Source of the DNA: CAYRGY01 sp964424075
Lineage (GTDB): Bacteria; Patescibacteriota; Gracilibacteria; UBA1369
Reading direction: 5' to 3'
DNA: 64,000 nucleotides
Assembly: GCA_964424075.1 (NCBI GenBank)
Contig: CAYRGY010000002.1
Span: 62,001-126,000, forward strand
Shown here: positions 41,348-49,093 of the stretch, piece by piece
Layout of the letters: every line of letters starts with the position of its first letter
Position numbering within the stretch: position 1 is the stretch's first letter
The notes under the pieces: generated by a model
What the model saw: the letters and a program-made list of their open reading frames with translations, nothing else
What the model was told of the DNA's origin: nothing
The model's database searches: none
Made by a program: the position numbers and the translations under genes

Positions 41348-43152
41348 TGGCTGAAATCAAACGTAAAAAAATTAGTCCTTCTAAAAAAACCGCAAAACCG
41401 GCTAAACCTCGGACTACTAAGAAAGTTCTGTTTATTGAGATTGACGACGAAATTACTAATATTTTTGAGAAGATTCAGAAATGCAAACATAAGAATATTT
41501 ACTTAGTTATCCCTCATCGTGCGGTAATTTTTCAATCTGCAATTAATTTAAAGATTCTTAAGCGCAAGGCTGACGATTTAGAGAAAAATATCTACATAAT
41601 CACTAATGATCAAAATGGTATTAATTTAGCTTCGCGCCTAAATATTGAGTGTTATAACAAACTTGAAGGAGAAGAACATCCTTCATTGGTAGCTTCTAAA
41701 TCGACCTCAGGTGAAGACATTTCTCCGCTTAAGGCTTCGATTAATAGTGTTGATGAGGAAGCCCCGTCACGTCGCAATGAAAAGAAATTTTCAATTTCCG
41801 ATTTAATTAAGCGTGGGAATCGTGGTTTTACCATTTTGCCACGCAATATGAATCTGGTTAAAGCTGCAGACAAGAATAAATCTCCGAAAGAAAAAGGTAA
41901 TGGGCCTTCGTTTGTGCTGACAGCACCAAATAAGAAAGCCCTATTTTCATTGTTAATAATTAGTGCTGTGATCTTCTTGGTTATTTCTTATATAGCTTTG
42001 CCTGGTGCAACCTTGGTTTTAACTCCTAAAGCAAATAGTTTAAAGGTTTCAACTAATGTTGTTTTGGCTGATTATGAGCGCAATAGAGCGGAGCTGGATA
42101 CTCGCCCTCCGAAAACTATACCCAGTTATCGTGTTAGCACAGAAATCGAGCGAGTTTTTAATTATCAAGCTACGGGTAAAGAGTTTGAAGGGACTGATGC
42201 AACAGGTTTGATTATAATCAAAAATACCAGCTCAAATGACTGGCCTCTGGTGCCGCGGACACGTTTCCAAACTTCTGACGGCTTAGTCTATCGTTTGGAC
42301 AGACAAGTCTTGGTTCCGGCAGGTTCGGAGGAAAACCCAGGCATTTTGCAAGTAGAGGTTAAAGCAGATCCTATAGATGCTTTTGATCAGCCGATAGGAG
42401 CCCGCGGTAATTTGACTGAAGAAACACAATTTTTCTTACCGGGACTTTCCGCAGAAAATCAAAAGAAACTGTTTGCGGTTAGCGCGGGCGAATTCACCGG
42501 TGGTGAAACTTTAGTCCAAAACTTCATTTCTGAGCAGGATATTGAAGCTGCCAGAGCTAAAATGGGTGACGAATTGCGAGCAGCAGCTGTGCCGGAACTG
42601 GAAGTGATGCTGGAAAAGAAAAATAAGGAACAAGGTACAAATCTGGACATTCTGGATGAATCCGAGTTGATCTATACCAGTGAGCCGGACATTACAATTC
42701 CCCAAAGTATTGAGGGGCAGAGATTGGATTCTTTTGAAGTGCAAGGGCGAATTGTGGCCAGCGGTGTTGCCTATGACAAAGAGGAGCTGCTCAGTATCTT
42801 GAACACAGAGCTAAAATTGAAGAAAAATCCGGAAAAGACACTTTCATATATTGATGAAGATTCAGTTACTTTCGATGTTGTAAATTTTGATGATTCAGTA
42901 GGGAAAGTGACCATCACACCAACAATTCAAGGAATCGAAGAATTTGAGATCAGTCCAAAGAAAGAGAATGGCCAGCGTTTGATCAAGAAAATTAAAGAGC
43001 ATATTGTAGGTAAGGACGTGGATGAAGCGCGGACATTTATTCAGCAATTGCCGGAAATTGAAAAAGTAGAAATTATCAGTTGGCCGGCTTGGTCCCCTAC
43101 TTTGCCTTCAGTGCCGGATAATATCAGTATTGAGATTCGTAGAAAAAGTTAA
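41347..43152 (+). CDS. Membrane protein with N-terminal Rossmann-like and baseplate-J-like regions
   Basis: 601 residues. A Lys/Pro-rich start, then an alpha/beta domain (KVLFIEIDDEITNIFEKIQK, IYLVIPHRAVIFQSAINLKI, IYIITNDQNGINLASRLNIE). One transmembrane helix near residue 205 (KALFSLLIISAVIFLVISYI) follows. The extracytoplasmic part (residues 220-601) resembles baseplate J-type proteins: TGLIIIKNTSSNDWPLVPRT, SDGLVYRLDRQVLVPAG and GARGNLTEETQFFLPGL. This architecture recurs in CPR genomes. Function unknown; partnership with the FtsA-like protein is inferred from the overlapping start. Confidence 0.75.
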   Translation: MAEIKRKKISPSKKTAKPAKPRTTKKVLFIEIDDEITNIFEKIQKCKHKNIYLVIPHRAVIFQSAINLKILKRKADDLEKNIYIITNDQNGINLASRLNIECYNKLEGEEHPSLVASKSTSGEDISPLKASINSVDEEAPSRRNEKKFSISDLIKRGNRGFTILPRNMNLVKAADKNKSPKEKGNGPSFVLTAPNKKALFSLLIISAVIFLVISYIALPGATLVLTPKANSLKVSTNVVLADYERNRAELDTRPPKTIPSYRVSTEIERVFNYQATGKEFEGTDATGLIIIKNTSSNDWPLVPRTRFQTSDGLVYRLDRQVLVPAGSEENPGILQVEVKADPIDAFDQPIGARGNLTEETQFFLPGLSAENQKKLFAVSAGEFTGGETLVQNFISEQDIEAARAKMGDELRAAAVPELEVMLEKKNKEQGTNLDILDESELIYTSEPDITIPQSIEGQRLDSFEVQGRIVASGVAYDKEELLSILNTELKLKKNPEKTLSYIDEDSVTFDVVNFDDSVGKVTITPTIQGIEEFEISPKKENGQRLIKKIKEHIVGKDVDEARTFIQQLPEIEKVEIISWPAWSPTLPSVPDNISIEIRRKS

Positions 43153-43269
43153 ACTGATAGTGACTTTAGTCTTCTTCTTACTTTCTCCATAATACTTTCC
43201 TCCTGTTTGTACGCTAAATGATTAATTGGTAGCAATTTTGAATATGCGTGATGAATGGACTTTTTTTCA

Positions 43270-43293
43270 CCTATCAGTGGCGCAGTGATAGGC
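43270..43293. other. Inverted repeat upstream of the PKD protein
   Basis: CCTATCA and TGATAGG form a 7-bp stem with a 9-nt loop just upstream of the promoter at 43304. Possible operator or terminator; no T run follows directly. Confidence 0.3.
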
Positions 43294-43303
43294 TACTTAA
43301 TTC

Positions 43304-43332
43304 TTGACTTTTTTACTTTTTCATGGTATGGT
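43304..43332 (+). promoter_or_regulatory. Promoter of the PKD protein
   Basis: TTGACT (43304-43309), 17-bp spacer, TATGGT (43327-43332). Transcript would start about 43339. Confidence 0.55.
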
Positions 43333-43352
43333 CTGCTCTTATAAGTATCCTT

Positions 43353-44690
43353 ATGAAGCGCATAGTACTCACAATATTGACGATAATGCTGATTACTCCT
43401 ATTGCCAATGCACAAAATATGGAGTCGCTTTTTAATGTCCCCAGGGTTCGATCAACCGGTCAGGGTGCGGAAGTATTTCAGCCTCAAACCGGTGTCGGCT
43501 ATACAGGATTTGTTGCTGACAATGCTGTTGGTGACGGCTATTCGAAAATTCCGGGGAATTTTGAAAGAGCAGGAATAGACCTTCGGGGAGGGACAGGACC
43601 AGTACGTAATCCCGGATTTGGCGGAACTCACATGCCATCAACAAACGAGCGATTTACCCCTGATCCGGCCTATAATCCTACTCCCAATTTTCCCCTAATC
43701 ACTTATTATAGACCACCGCTTTATGACCCATTCGAAAGTCTGGAAACTCCGCAATTGCCCGAACAGCCTCGTCTTACCTCCCCTATTGCTGACTTTACTG
43801 TTAAGAAACAGGGGTTCACAACCGGCGACAATTTGTCCGGAACTCCGCTTAATACTTTTATTTTCAATGCTCAACCAAAGTCAGACCATACACCACTGCA
43901 AAACTTGCAAGTGCGCTGGGACTTTAACTCTGATGGAAAATATGAATCTTATTACTCAGGGAACAAAATGATCACTTTTCAGTTTCCTAAAGCCGGATAT
44001 TATGATGTGACTTTGCAGGTGTTGGATCAGGCCGGCAATACTACAACTTCGACCAAAACCATCAAAATCGTCAATAGTACTGCTCCAACTCCTATTTTTA
44101 CAGTTGATAAAGTTAAGGCTCCGGTCAACAGTGTGCTAGCATTTAACACTTCGCTAAGTACCGACAATCAATATCCGTCAAATATGCTTTTGTATCGCTT
44201 TGATTGGGATGGAGACGGGCATTATGACACACCATACGATGATAAGACTCGTTGGAATCATATGTTTAGCGAGATTGGTACTCAGACTGTCAAGATGGAA
44301 GCATCTGACCCGGAAGGCAATACGGCGAGGGCTAAAATCTTGATCGAAGTTCTAGAAGATGCTCCACCAAAGGCACGTGTGCAGGTTAATCGGCAGAAGG
44401 GTACACTCTTTTACTTCACAGCGGGAGAATCTTCGGATGACTTCACCGAGCGACTAAAATATCGCTGGGATTTTGATTATCAAGGCGAAACAGACTTGGT
44501 CTGGAATACTCAATGGTCCGGGTCAGCACTAATCAGCTACAATTACCAAACTGCAGGCAAAAAGCGTGTGCGGGTGCAGGTCCAGGATCAACAAGGCTTC
44601 ACTGACTCAGCTGAAATCGAAGTCGAAGTGGATTGGACCGACGAGAAACAGTCGGATATTTTTAAGAGGATAAGTCGGATCTGGGATTAA
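43353..44690 (+). CDS. Secreted PKD-domain protein with DxDxDG-like motifs
   Basis: 445 residues from ATG 43353, the start that gives a clean signal peptide (MKRIVLTILTIMLITPIANA). A Pro/Gly-rich region to residue about 150, then three tandem PKD domains (about 158-245, 252-343, 345-435). Each has a W/D-rich loop: RWDFNSDGKYESYY, RFDWDGDGHYDTPY and RWDFDYQGETDLVW; the first two match a calcium-binding D-x-D-x-D/N-G type. Likely surface exposed. Convergent with the lipoprotein at 44693 with only 2 bp between. Confidence 0.85.
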   Translation: MKRIVLTILTIMLITPIANAQNMESLFNVPRVRSTGQGAEVFQPQTGVGYTGFVADNAVGDGYSKIPGNFERAGIDLRGGTGPVRNPGFGGTHMPSTNERFTPDPAYNPTPNFPLITYYRPPLYDPFESLETPQLPEQPRLTSPIADFTVKKQGFTTGDNLSGTPLNTFIFNAQPKSDHTPLQNLQVRWDFNSDGKYESYYSGNKMITFQFPKAGYYDVTLQVLDQAGNTTTSTKTIKIVNSTAPTPIFTVDKVKAPVNSVLAFNTSLSTDNQYPSNMLLYRFDWDGDGHYDTPYDDKTRWNHMFSEIGTQTVKMEASDPEGNTARAKILIEVLEDAPPKARVQVNRQKGTLFYFTAGESSDDFTERLKYRWDFDYQGETDLVWNTQWSGSALISYNYQTAGKKRVRVQVQDQQGFTDSAEIEVEVDWTDEKQSDIFKRISRIWD

Positions 44691-44692
44691 AC

Positions 44693-45106
44693 TTACTGCA
44701 AGTTGGCCTGTGCTCTTTCAATTGCTTCAACGCATCTTTCAAAATCCCGACCTTCAAGATTGTCACATACACTAGTGTCCATTTGTAAAATTGCCTCTTT
44801 TGTTTTTTGAGCTTCTTCTTCTGAAGCAACTTCGCCCTCTTGATTAAGAATTCTAAATTGAGGAGTTTCCTCAACAACAGGTGTGCTCTCTACTTGAGAA
44901 ATCACTTCTTCAACTTGAATCTCTTCAATGTTTTCATCATTTGAAACTTCGGGAATATCAGTTGCACTATTCTCAGACATTTCAGAAGAGTCGATTTTTA
45001 CTAATTCAGGACTGTCTTCTATAGGTGCTAGCTGAGGAGCTGAAGTCTGACATGATGCAAGAAATAAATTGGATGTAATGACTAATAATATTAACAGCTT
45101 TTTCAT
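44693..45106 (-). CDS. Acidic lipoprotein with CxxL-C motif
   Basis: 137 residues. Signal peptide MKKLLILLVITSNLFLASC with lipobox LASC. The mature part is Glu/Ser/Val-rich (disordered), and ends with a short helical motif TSVCDNLEGRDFERCVEAIE. The same C-x-x-L-x7-8-C motif appears four times in the lipoprotein at 47798. Function unknown. A promoter with TATAAT at 45130-45135 and TTTAAA at 45153-45158 (minus strand) lies upstream. Confidence 0.75.
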   Translation of the reverse strand: MKKLLILLVITSNLFLASCQTSAPQLAPIEDSPELVKIDSSEMSENSATDIPEVSNDENIEEIQVEEVISQVESTPVVEETPQFRILNQEGEVASEEEAQKTKEAILQMDTSVCDNLEGRDFERCVEAIERAQANLQ

Positions 45107-45129
45107 AGTGATTTTTTTTAGTTTTTTTT

Positions 45130-45158
45130 ATTATAGCAGTTTAAAGTATTTTTTTAAA
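45130..45158 (-). promoter_or_regulatory. Promoter of the lipoprotein at 44693
   Basis: On the minus strand TTTAAA (45158-45153), 17-bp spacer, TATAAT (45135-45130). Confidence 0.5.
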
Positions 45159-45163
45159 CTTTA

Positions 45164-45192
45164 TTGTCTAGAATCGGAAAAGAGTTTATAAT
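45164..45192 (+). promoter_or_regulatory. Promoter of the YadA-head/S74 protein
   Basis: TTGTCT (45164-45169), 17-bp spacer, perfect TATAAT (45187-45192). Divergent from the promoter at 45130. Confidence 0.6.
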
Positions 45193-45223
45193 AATAAGAT
45201 TTATTTACATATACAAAACAAAA

Positions 45224-47755
45224 ATGAAAAACAAAAAACTTATACTATTGATCGGCACAGTATTGACTCTTAGCATGCTGATGCTAAGTTCTCTTATTGC
45301 TTATGCTGTACCTACAGGTGTCCCACCCGATGCCAATCGGCCGAATGCTAAATTCAATAGTGTGGAAGTAGGCACAGATATTAATGTATTCGGAAGAATT
45401 GTAAATGCACCAAGTTGTAATATGCTTACAGATGGAGAAGTTACCACATTCACTGGTAACTGCGACGCATTTGAAGAATGTAAAGCCGCGGGCGGTGATG
45501 TTGTTATTGAATCGCTAGGTCCTACTTTTATTAATCAAACCTGCTATCAACCTGCTGAAGTTTCTCACGCATTATTAATTCAGAATCAAGATGGCGCTCA
45601 ACCAGTTGGTGCAGCCCTAGATGTAGAAGTGACTTCCGGTGGGGCGGCTACGATTGGTTCAAGTACAAATAGCGCAACGGGAGATTATGCTATTGCGATG
45701 GGTAGTGATACTAAAGCTAGTGGTGCTAGATCAACCGCGATGGGTAGATCTACTACAGCCAGTGGTAATTATTCAACTGCGATGGGTTGGGCTACTAAAG
45801 CCAGTGGGGTTTATTCAACTGCGATGGGTATAAACACTACAGCCAGTGCTTATGGCTCAACTGCGATGGGTGCTAGTACTACAGCCAGTAGTTCTTATTC
45901 AACTGCGATGGGTGCTAGTACTACAGCCAGTGGTTATCATTCAACTGCGATGGGTGCTAGTACTACAGCCAGTAGTTCTTATTCAACTGCGATGGGTGCT
46001 AGTACTACAGCCAGTGGTAAGAATTCAACTGCGATGGGTAGTAGTACTACAGCCAGTGGTGAGAAGTCAATTGCGATGGGTTTTGAAACTACAGCCAGTG
46101 GTTATAATTCAACTGCGATGGGTTTCTATACTACAGCCAGTGGTAATAATTCAACTGCGATGGGTTTCTATACTAAAGCACAACCCTATGCATCTACCGT
46201 ACTAGGCAGGTATAATATAATCAGTGGCACTACTGATAGCTGGGAAGATGATGAGCCCTTGTTTGTTATTGGAAATGGCGATTCTATGACACCTTCCAAT
46301 GCCATGACCGTCCTAAAGAATGGTAATGTCGGAATCGGGACGACTGAGCCTGATGTAGCCCTGGATGTAGAAGTGACTTCCAGTGGGGCGGCTACGATTG
46401 GTTCAAAGAAAAATAGCGCAACGGGAGATTATGCAATTGCGATGGGCGATGAGACTACAGCCAGTGGTAATACTTCAACTGCGATGGGTACTGCTACTAC
46501 AGCCAGTGGTGCTTATTCAACTGCGATGAATTATGATTCTTTAGCCAGTGGGGATTATTCAACTGCGATGGGTGACAGTACTAAAGCCAGTGGTGAGAAG
46601 TCAACTGCGATGGGTGACAGTACTACAGCACAATCCTATGCATCTACCGTACTAGGCAGGTATAATGTAATCAGTGGCACTACTGATAGCTGGGAAGATG
46701 ATGAGCCCTTGTTTGTTATTGGAAATGGAACTTCTACGACACGTTCCAATGCCATGACCGTCCTAAAGAATGGTAATGTGGGGATTGGGACGAGTTCGCC
46801 TTCATATGATCTTCATGTTGAGGGCTCAGCATATGTTAACGGTAGTACGTCCCTTATTTACATGAACACTTATGGTGTTACTTCGCCTTTTTGTGACTAC
46901 TGGGGCTCTTGTCCTGCAAATGGCATTGGGAATGCGATAACTGCTAGTTCCAGTACACAAAATAATGATTCTGTTGGAATACATGCTGGGGCTGCAAATT
47001 CAAATGGTTATGACGCTGTGGGAGTATATGCAAATGGCTATGCATCTGGTGGTGGGTACGGTTACGGAATATATTCAGCAGGTAGTTTGGCAGGTGGCTA
47101 CTTCAAGGATAGTGTTGGCAGCACCTCCGAGGTTCTTGTTGCTTATGGGGGTTACGGGATATTAGCAAAGGGAGTAGGTAGCTTTAGTGGCAATTTGTCG
47201 ACCAGTTCAAACTTGTATGTAAACAATAGTAGAATATATACGAATAATGGAGACTTGGTTTTTGCACCTAACAATAACAATAGTGCTCGTTTTTACGTTA
47301 CAGACGAAGGAATGTTTACAATAGTGGGAAATAATGGATTATGGTTAGTTAACTCTGGTTACGCTGGTAAACCAGGGGGTGGAACATGGACGAATTCATC
47401 GGATATCCGATTAAAAGACATTCATGGCGATTATGTAAAAGGTTTGGATGCGATTATGAAGTTGAATCCCGTTAAATTTAATTATAAGGCAGACAACCTA
47501 AAAAAACTCCCCTCAGATAAAGAATATATCGGGTTCATTGCTCAGGAAGTTCAGCCTGCTTTCCCTGAAGCAATATCTCAGGACACGGATGGTTATCTTA
47601 ATTTTGATATGCATTCCATTAATGTAGCCATGGTTAACGCAATTCAGGAACTCAAAGCTGAAAAGGATGCCGAGATCGCCAGCCTCAAGGCCGATAACGC
47701 GGCTATGAAGCAGGTACTTTGCCAGAACTTTCCGGAAACAGCACTTTGCAAATAA
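45224..47755 (+). CDS. Surface protein with YadA-head repeats and S74 chaperone domain
   Basis: 843 residues from ATG 45224, which gives a proper signal peptide (KKLILLIGTVLTLSMLMLSS). A short segment TGVPPDANRPNAKFNSVEVG follows, shared with the protein at 49094. Then 12 and 5 left-handed beta-roll repeats of 14 residues (SGNYSTAMGWATKA type; DNA blocks 45671-46180 and 46415-46630), each block introduced by ALDVEVTSxGAATIG and ended by ASTVLGRYNxISGTTDSWED. The stalk is VGIGT-like. The end is an intramolecular chaperone (peptidase S74) domain: SSDIRLKDIHGDYVKGLDAI, YIGFIAQEVQPAFPEAI. A trimeric fibre is likely. Confidence 0.9.
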   Translation: MKNKKLILLIGTVLTLSMLMLSSLIAYAVPTGVPPDANRPNAKFNSVEVGTDINVFGRIVNAPSCNMLTDGEVTTFTGNCDAFEECKAAGGDVVIESLGPTFINQTCYQPAEVSHALLIQNQDGAQPVGAALDVEVTSGGAATIGSSTNSATGDYAIAMGSDTKASGARSTAMGRSTTASGNYSTAMGWATKASGVYSTAMGINTTASAYGSTAMGASTTASSSYSTAMGASTTASGYHSTAMGASTTASSSYSTAMGASTTASGKNSTAMGSSTTASGEKSIAMGFETTASGYNSTAMGFYTTASGNNSTAMGFYTKAQPYASTVLGRYNIISGTTDSWEDDEPLFVIGNGDSMTPSNAMTVLKNGNVGIGTTEPDVALDVEVTSSGAATIGSKKNSATGDYAIAMGDETTASGNTSTAMGTATTASGAYSTAMNYDSLASGDYSTAMGDSTKASGEKSTAMGDSTTAQSYASTVLGRYNVISGTTDSWEDDEPLFVIGNGTSTTRSNAMTVLKNGNVGIGTSSPSYDLHVEGSAYVNGSTSLIYMNTYGVTSPFCDYWGSCPANGIGNAITASSSTQNNDSVGIHAGAANSNGYDAVGVYANGYASGGGYGYGIYSAGSLAGGYFKDSVGSTSEVLVAYGGYGILAKGVGSFSGNLSTSSNLYVNNSRIYTNNGDLVFAPNNNNSARFYVTDEGMFTIVGNNGLWLVNSGYAGKPGGGTWTNSSDIRLKDIHGDYVKGLDAIMKLNPVKFNYKADNLKKLPSDKEYIGFIAQEVQPAFPEAISQDTDGYLNFDMHSINVAMVNAIQELKAEKDAEIASLKADNAAMKQVLCQNFPETALCK
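45671..46180 (+). repeat. YadA-head tandem repeat, block 1 (12 units of about 42 bp)
   Basis: Twelve in-frame units coding STAMGxxTTASG-type 14-mers; the first unit is 16 residues. Some units are nearly identical at DNA level (for example those with ASTTASSSYSTAMG). Confidence 0.9.
46415..46630 (+). repeat. YadA-head tandem repeat, block 2 (5 units)
   Basis: Five units of the same kind. The flanking sequences (45614-45670 and 46183-46330) are repeated nearly identically around this block, so a larger unit was duplicated. Confidence 0.85.
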
Positions 47756-47797
47756 TACTTTAATTTATTAACTCAATTCGAAAATAACCAAGTAATT

Positions 47798-48577
47798 ATG
47801 AAAAAAACTATTCAAATCAGCACTCTTTTTACCTTGAGCCTAGTGCTGTTGACCGCTTGCAGTAATTTTTCCATGGATGAAAAACCATCCGCCCAGAAGC
47901 CTGGTATAGAAAAGGTGGCTGAACAGGCCGAAGACGCCGGTGTGCAACCCGAGGCTGTTGAACCTGATATTGAAGATCCTTTTGCCGCTCGTTTTGATAA
48001 GGAAATCGATTGCGGAATGTTAAAAGATGAGCAGGCTCGCACGGATTGTAAATTTCAGGTGATGGACATGGTCGCACAGCAAATTTATTCTGAAGCGGTT
48101 CGTTATTTTGACCTGAAAACCTGCGCCAAATTACCGACTACTTTCATGGAACGATGTGAACGGCAAATCAAGGATGCCGGGGTCAAGGGGCCAATTTCCG
48201 ATGCCGAAATGGCGCTATACCGTGACGCGCTTCAGCCCAAGTATCCTGAGCCTGTGGAAGGTGTTGAACCTGAAATTGAGCCCGTTCCTACTTTCGATAA
48301 GACCAAATGCAGTCAGTTGACGACACCCGGTTATCGTGAATACTGTGAAAAAGGTGTCAATGAACGAGTGGCTCGTTACGAACTGGAAACCATCTTCCGT
48401 GGTGGCGATTCCAGCAAGTGCGCCACTTTGCAGGATGAGCGTGTAAAGACCGAGTGTGAGATGTTCTTTGGTATTTTTGAACCACCATTGCCAGAGGAGG
48501 AGGTAATACCTGTAGAAACTGAGGAGCTTGTTGTTCCTGCGCCGGAGGATATCGAAGAAGCTCCGGTTGCTGAATAG
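47798..48577 (+). CDS. Lipoprotein with repeated CxxL-C motifs
   Basis: 259 residues. Signal peptide MKKTIQISTLFTLSLVLLTAC with lipobox LTAC. The mature part has a Glu/Pro-rich linker and four helical C-x-x-L-x(7-8)-C units: DCGMLKDEQARTDC, TCAKLPTTFMERC, KCSQLTTPGYREYC and KCATLQDERVKTEC. Each pair likely forms a disulfide-stapled helical hairpin; two pairs give two domains of about 60 residues. A Pro/Glu tail closes it. ATAACCA 7 nt before the ATG. Follows the fibre gene by 42 bp and may be co-transcribed. Confidence 0.75.
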   Translation: MKKTIQISTLFTLSLVLLTACSNFSMDEKPSAQKPGIEKVAEQAEDAGVQPEAVEPDIEDPFAARFDKEIDCGMLKDEQARTDCKFQVMDMVAQQIYSEAVRYFDLKTCAKLPTTFMERCERQIKDAGVKGPISDAEMALYRDALQPKYPEPVEGVEPEIEPVPTFDKTKCSQLTTPGYREYCEKGVNERVARYELETIFRGGDSSKCATLQDERVKTECEMFFGIFEPPLPEEEVIPVETEELVVPAPEDIEEAPVAE

Positions 48578-48630
48578 TTGTTTTTTCTTTTAAATTGATG
48601 TTATCAATTAACACTTAATTTAGATTTATC

Positions 48631-49022
48631 ATGCGTCATTTCTTTAATAAACATTCTGCCTGACACATTGTGCTTATTATCTGGCTCGTTTTGGCAACTG
48701 CCTATGTTGCTTACGGCGAATACAACCGTCTGAATGTCTATGTGGCTCAGCGGGCTTACAACCAGGGTATCACTGATTCAGTGGTTCAATTGATGAACCG
48801 GTCAGGGTGGAACCTTACAATGTAGCGGTGTTTGTTACTGGACCACCGATGCTGTTGTACTGCAATAACAAAAAAAAGAATGCCAAAACGGTTACTAATG
48901 CCCCTTCTGACAACACTGATACCGTTTATACCAAGCCCATTCTAGAGACCTGTGGCTACTGTAAAGCCGGTTATTTTGATTCTATGCTAGATAGGTGTTT
49001 ATTTCAAACTTTTATTCAATAA
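48631..49022 (+). pseudogene. Broken gene for a small membrane-anchored protein
   Basis: Starts MRHFFNKHSA, then an in-frame TGA (48661), then coding-like HIVLIIWLVLATAYVAYGEY (membrane segment), NRLNVYVAQRAYNQGITDSV, after which a frameshift near 48795 is needed to continue into YNVAVFVTGPPMLLYCNNKK and a Cys-containing end (LETCGYCKAGYFDSM). Read as a decayed gene. It could be a lipoprotein partner of its neighbours, but no family was recognised. Confidence 0.5.
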
Positions 49023-49040
49023 TTGAAACTCCCCGAAATT

Positions 49041-49068
49041 TTGACTAATAGGAATTTTTAGATATAAT
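49041..49068 (+). promoter_or_regulatory. Promoter of the S74 protein at 49094
   Basis: TTGACT (49041-49046), 16-bp spacer, TATAAT (49063-49068). Confidence 0.65.
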
Positions 49069-49093
49069 CTATTAAAAGATTAACAAATATAAA

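Noticed and set aside
45639..46205. Long alternative frames through the head repeats
   Set aside because: The 42-bp repeat length is a multiple of three, so other frames stay open by chance; the repeats code the YadA-type head in the main frame.
45671..46630. CRISPR array
   Set aside because: Repeats are in-frame coding units without unique spacers of constant length; no cas genes are in the window.
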